Below, one piece after another: positions 7,097-8,638 of a DNA stretch of 8,638 bases. Every line of letters begins with the position of its first letter. Position 1 is the first letter of the stretch. Made by a program: the position numbers and the translations under genes. Source of the DNA: an uncultured Chromatiaceae bacterium (lineage in GTDB: Bacteria; Pseudomonadota; Gammaproteobacteria; Enterobacterales; Alteromonadaceae); the NCBI GenBank assembly GCA_946481195.1, contig CAMLNG010000137.1, positions 1-8,638 of the forward strand, read 5' to 3'. The notes under the pieces were generated by a model. It saw only the letters and a list, made by a program, of their open reading frames with translations, was not told where the DNA came from and made no database searches.

Positions 7097-8065
7097 ATGC
7101 TGATCCTGCATTTATTCAATCCGGAAACTAACAGCTGGCAAACCGGCGACATCGCAGCATTACAGCTGCCACTGCATGGTGACCAAAAAGCCTGGATAGA
7201 CCTTTCTGCGGCAAGCTTCTCAGAGCAACAACAGGTGCTGAACCGGTTTCAAATCCATCCGGTCATTGCCGAAGATTATCTGCGAGAGCGTCATCCGCCA
7301 AAACTGGAAGCTCATGATGGCTTTACATTATTGATTTTACGCGCTTTTGCCGGTGAAAGCTTTCATGAGTACCCAGGCCATGCCCAGCTCAGCCTGCTGT
7401 TTTCCAATCAGGTGTTGTTGTACAAATGCCAGCTGCCGGAAGAGCCTGGTCGCTATAAAGTAAGTACCTTCGACGTCAGCAAGCCGGTGACTCCCGTCAA
7501 AGAATGGGTAAAAAGTTATATCCATGCCGTCTCAGCCAGTTATCTGGAGAAACTGATTAACTTTGAAGACGAGTTGGGCGAATTTGAAGATGCCATGCTC
7601 ACCCATGGTGATGACCATAAAATGAGCCGCATCATGCGGTTTCGCTCGGTTTTTCGCAAACTCGACCGCAACCTCGCCTATCAGAAAGACATGTTTGCCG
7701 ATTTACTAACGCCGGACGACTTCACTTCAGGTGTAATGTCGCAGTTTGAAGCAGTTGAACTGCGTGATTTTTATGAAAAATTTGAACGGCTGCATTCGAT
7801 GACCCAAATGTACTACGATCAGCTGGGTGATTTGGTCAGCAGTTATATGTCAACCTCGTCCCATCAAATCAACGAGCGGATGAAGTTACTGACCATGGTA
7901 TCGACGGTGTTTATCCCGCTGACTTTTATCGTTGGCGTCTACGGCATGAACTTTGACAATATGCCTGAACTGCATATGCCACTGGGGTATTTCTGGACTT
8001 TAGCCGGCATGGCTGCTATTGCCCTTGGTATGTTATTAGGCTTTAAAATCAAACGCTGGTGGTAA
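7097..8065 (+). CDS. corA: CorA family magnesium/divalent cation transporter
   Basis: A 322-residue inner-membrane channel of the CorA family, close to the usual length (E. coli CorA 316). The large N-terminal cytoplasmic domain runs to about residue 262, with an alpha/beta part followed by long helices rich in charged residues (YLEKLINFEDELGEFEDAML, then FYEKFERLHSMTQMYYDQL), which form the funnel stalk. Two C-terminal membrane helices follow: about 264-283, ending in the family-defining YGMN selectivity motif (G283-M284-N285), and about 298-316, with the basic tail KIKRWW. FDNMPEL after GMN matches the CorA periplasmic loop. The expected role is passive uptake of Mg2+ (also Co2+, Ni2+) as a pentamer. 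ZntB-type zinc transporters share the fold and are a less likely alternative. It lies upstream of mgtE, so two unrelated Mg2+ transporters are adjacent. Confidence 0.92.
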   Translation: MLILHLFNPETNSWQTGDIAALQLPLHGDQKAWIDLSAASFSEQQQVLNRFQIHPVIAEDYLRERHPPKLEAHDGFTLLILRAFAGESFHEYPGHAQLSLLFSNQVLLYKCQLPEEPGRYKVSTFDVSKPVTPVKEWVKSYIHAVSASYLEKLINFEDELGEFEDAMLTHGDDHKMSRIMRFRSVFRKLDRNLAYQKDMFADLLTPDDFTSGVMSQFEAVELRDFYEKFERLHSMTQMYYDQLGDLVSSYMSTSSHQINERMKLLTMVSTVFIPLTFIVGVYGMNFDNMPELHMPLGYFWTLAGMAAIALGMLLGFKIKRWW

Positions 8066-8069
8066 AGTT

Positions 8070-8188
8070 GCAGCCGATGCGCATTACCTTAAAAAATGCT
8101 GTTGAATTTACTGTAAAAAACTAACCCGGCTGCGGTATCATCCGCAGCAATTTTTCACTCAGGACCATCAGGTCCTGCCGACAGGGCC
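8070..8188 (+). promoter_or_regulatory. Candidate structured leader of mgtE (mutually exclusive hairpins)
   Basis: The gap between corA and mgtE contains several pairing segments that compete. GCAGCCG (8070-8076) is perfectly complementary to CGGCTGC (8127-8133), which includes the 5' arm of a terminator-like hairpin. Further down, GGTCCT (8171-8176) can pair either with AGGACC (8161-8166) or, with one G-U, with AGGGCC (8183-8188), which contains the probable mgtE Shine-Dalgarno. This pattern fits a cis-regulatory switch, but no known riboswitch class was recognised and chance pairing is not excluded. Confidence 0.35.
8129..8155 (+). terminator. Intrinsic terminator-like hairpin between corA and mgtE
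   Basis: A perfect 7-bp stem (GCTGCGG at 8129-8135 with CCGCAGC at 8142-8148) encloses a 6-base TATCAT loop and is followed by AA and five Ts. It could end the corA transcript. Only 39 bases separate the last T from the mgtE ATG and I see no promoter in them, so it may lie inside the mgtE 5' leader and act as an attenuator. Confidence 0.75.
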
Positions 8189-8194
8189 CGGATC

Positions 8195-8638
8195 ATGGCT
8201 GAAACCCAGCTGCTGGATATCGAAGAGATTGTCCGCGACAGTTTTGACGAGCAGGAAGCCGAACTGCTCGGGGAAAAACTCAGCCAGCTGGAGCCGGAAG
8301 AAATCGCGGTTGCACTGGAGGCGATGCCGCTGGAGCAGCGCCTCAGCACCTGGCAGGGTCTGCATCCGGATGAACAAATCCACGCTCTGGGTTACATGCG
8401 GGAAGACGCCCGCGAAAACATCTTTAAGCAACTTCCGGACGCTGACCTCACCGAACTGGTCGAGCGAATGGACGTCGACGATTTGATTGAACTGCTCGAC
8501 GAGCTACCGTCCGGCGTTTATCAGGCCGCCTGTTCCAAACTCGACGCCAGCGAAAAACTTTGGCTCGCCACTGCGCTCGCCTACACCGACGACCAATGTG
8601 GTCGTTACGCTGACCACGACGTGCTGACCATCCGCAAC
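8195..8638 (+). CDS. mgtE: MgtE family magnesium transporter (N-terminal part, runs off the right edge)
   Basis: The first 148 codons of a protein that continues past the window. The sequence starts MAETQLLDIEEIVRDSF and then shows the repeated acidic helical pattern of the cytoplasmic MgtE N domain: LSQLEPEEIAVALEAMPLEQ, LHPDEQIHALGYM, IFKQLPDADLTELVERMDVD and DLIELLDELPSGVYQ. These superhelical repeats with many D and E residues act as part of the Mg2+ sensor that closes the channel when cytoplasmic Mg2+ is high. The CBS domains and the five-helix membrane part lie beyond the edge, so this rests on the N domain only. The ATG at 8195 is the only usual start codon (ATG, GTG or TTG) in frame after the TAA at 8114-8116. 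The Shine-Dalgarno is probably AGGG at 8183-8186, 8 bases upstream. Confidence 0.88.
   Translation, partial: MAETQLLDIEEIVRDSFDEQEAELLGEKLSQLEPEEIAVALEAMPLEQRLSTWQGLHPDEQIHALGYMREDARENIFKQLPDADLTELVERMDVDDLIELLDELPSGVYQAACSKLDASEKLWLATALAYTDDQCGRYADHDVLTIRN

Noticed and set aside
8229..8486. 85-codon plus-strand frame inside mgtE
   Set aside because: It is out of frame with the well-supported MgtE N domain and gives a serine/arginine/tryptophan-rich sequence without family similarity.
1..8638. CRISPR array, tRNA, rRNA, insertion sequence, toxin-antitoxin or defence system
   Set aside because: No spaced repeats, cloverleaf, transposase-like frame, terminal inverted repeats or defence-type genes were seen; nearly all sequence is explained by conserved housekeeping genes.

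Overview
The window looks like an ordinary chromosomal stretch from a gammaproteobacterium. The gene order pilT <-> yggS-proC-yggT-yggU-DUF4426-rdgB-hemW, the moderate GC content and the close match of HemW, YggS and RdgB motifs to the E. coli/Vibrio-type proteins point to an Alteromonadales-like marine or aquatic bacterium. A Rheinheimera/Alishewanella-type genome would fit, but that genus guess is from memory of similar gene orders and is weak. I see no mobile element, CRISPR array, tRNA or rRNA.

Left edge (1-309, minus strand): the first 103 codons of pilT, the type IV pilus retraction ATPase, transcribed away from the rest. A 43-base gap separates it from yggS.

Main block (353-6959, plus strand): eight genes packed head to tail, which I read as one operon ending at a strong intrinsic terminator (6985-7013). 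They encode YggS (PLP homeostasis), ProC (last step of proline synthesis), YggT (membrane protein), YggU/DUF167, a small exported DUF4426 protein, RdgB (removes ITP/XTP from the nucleotide pool), HemW (radical-SAM heme chaperone) and a large DUF885 lipoprotein with a zincin-like motif. yggS/proC and rdgB/hemW overlap by 4 bases (ATGA), which suggests translational coupling. A perfect TATAAT just after the proC stop may be an internal promoter for the yggT-onward part.

Right edge (7097-8638, plus strand): a CorA-family magnesium transporter followed by the first 148 codons of an MgtE-family magnesium transporter. The 129 bases between them hold a terminator-like hairpin, then a second small hairpin whose 3' arm could instead pair with the mgtE ribosome binding site. 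An upstream 7-base segment is perfectly complementary to the 5' side of the terminator hairpin. Together these resemble a short cis-acting leader controlling mgtE and are the most interesting unexplained structure here. It remains a hypothesis from base pairing alone.

No clearly novel multi-gene system is present. The genes of unknown function (DUF4426, DUF885, YggT, YggU) belong to recognised conserved families.
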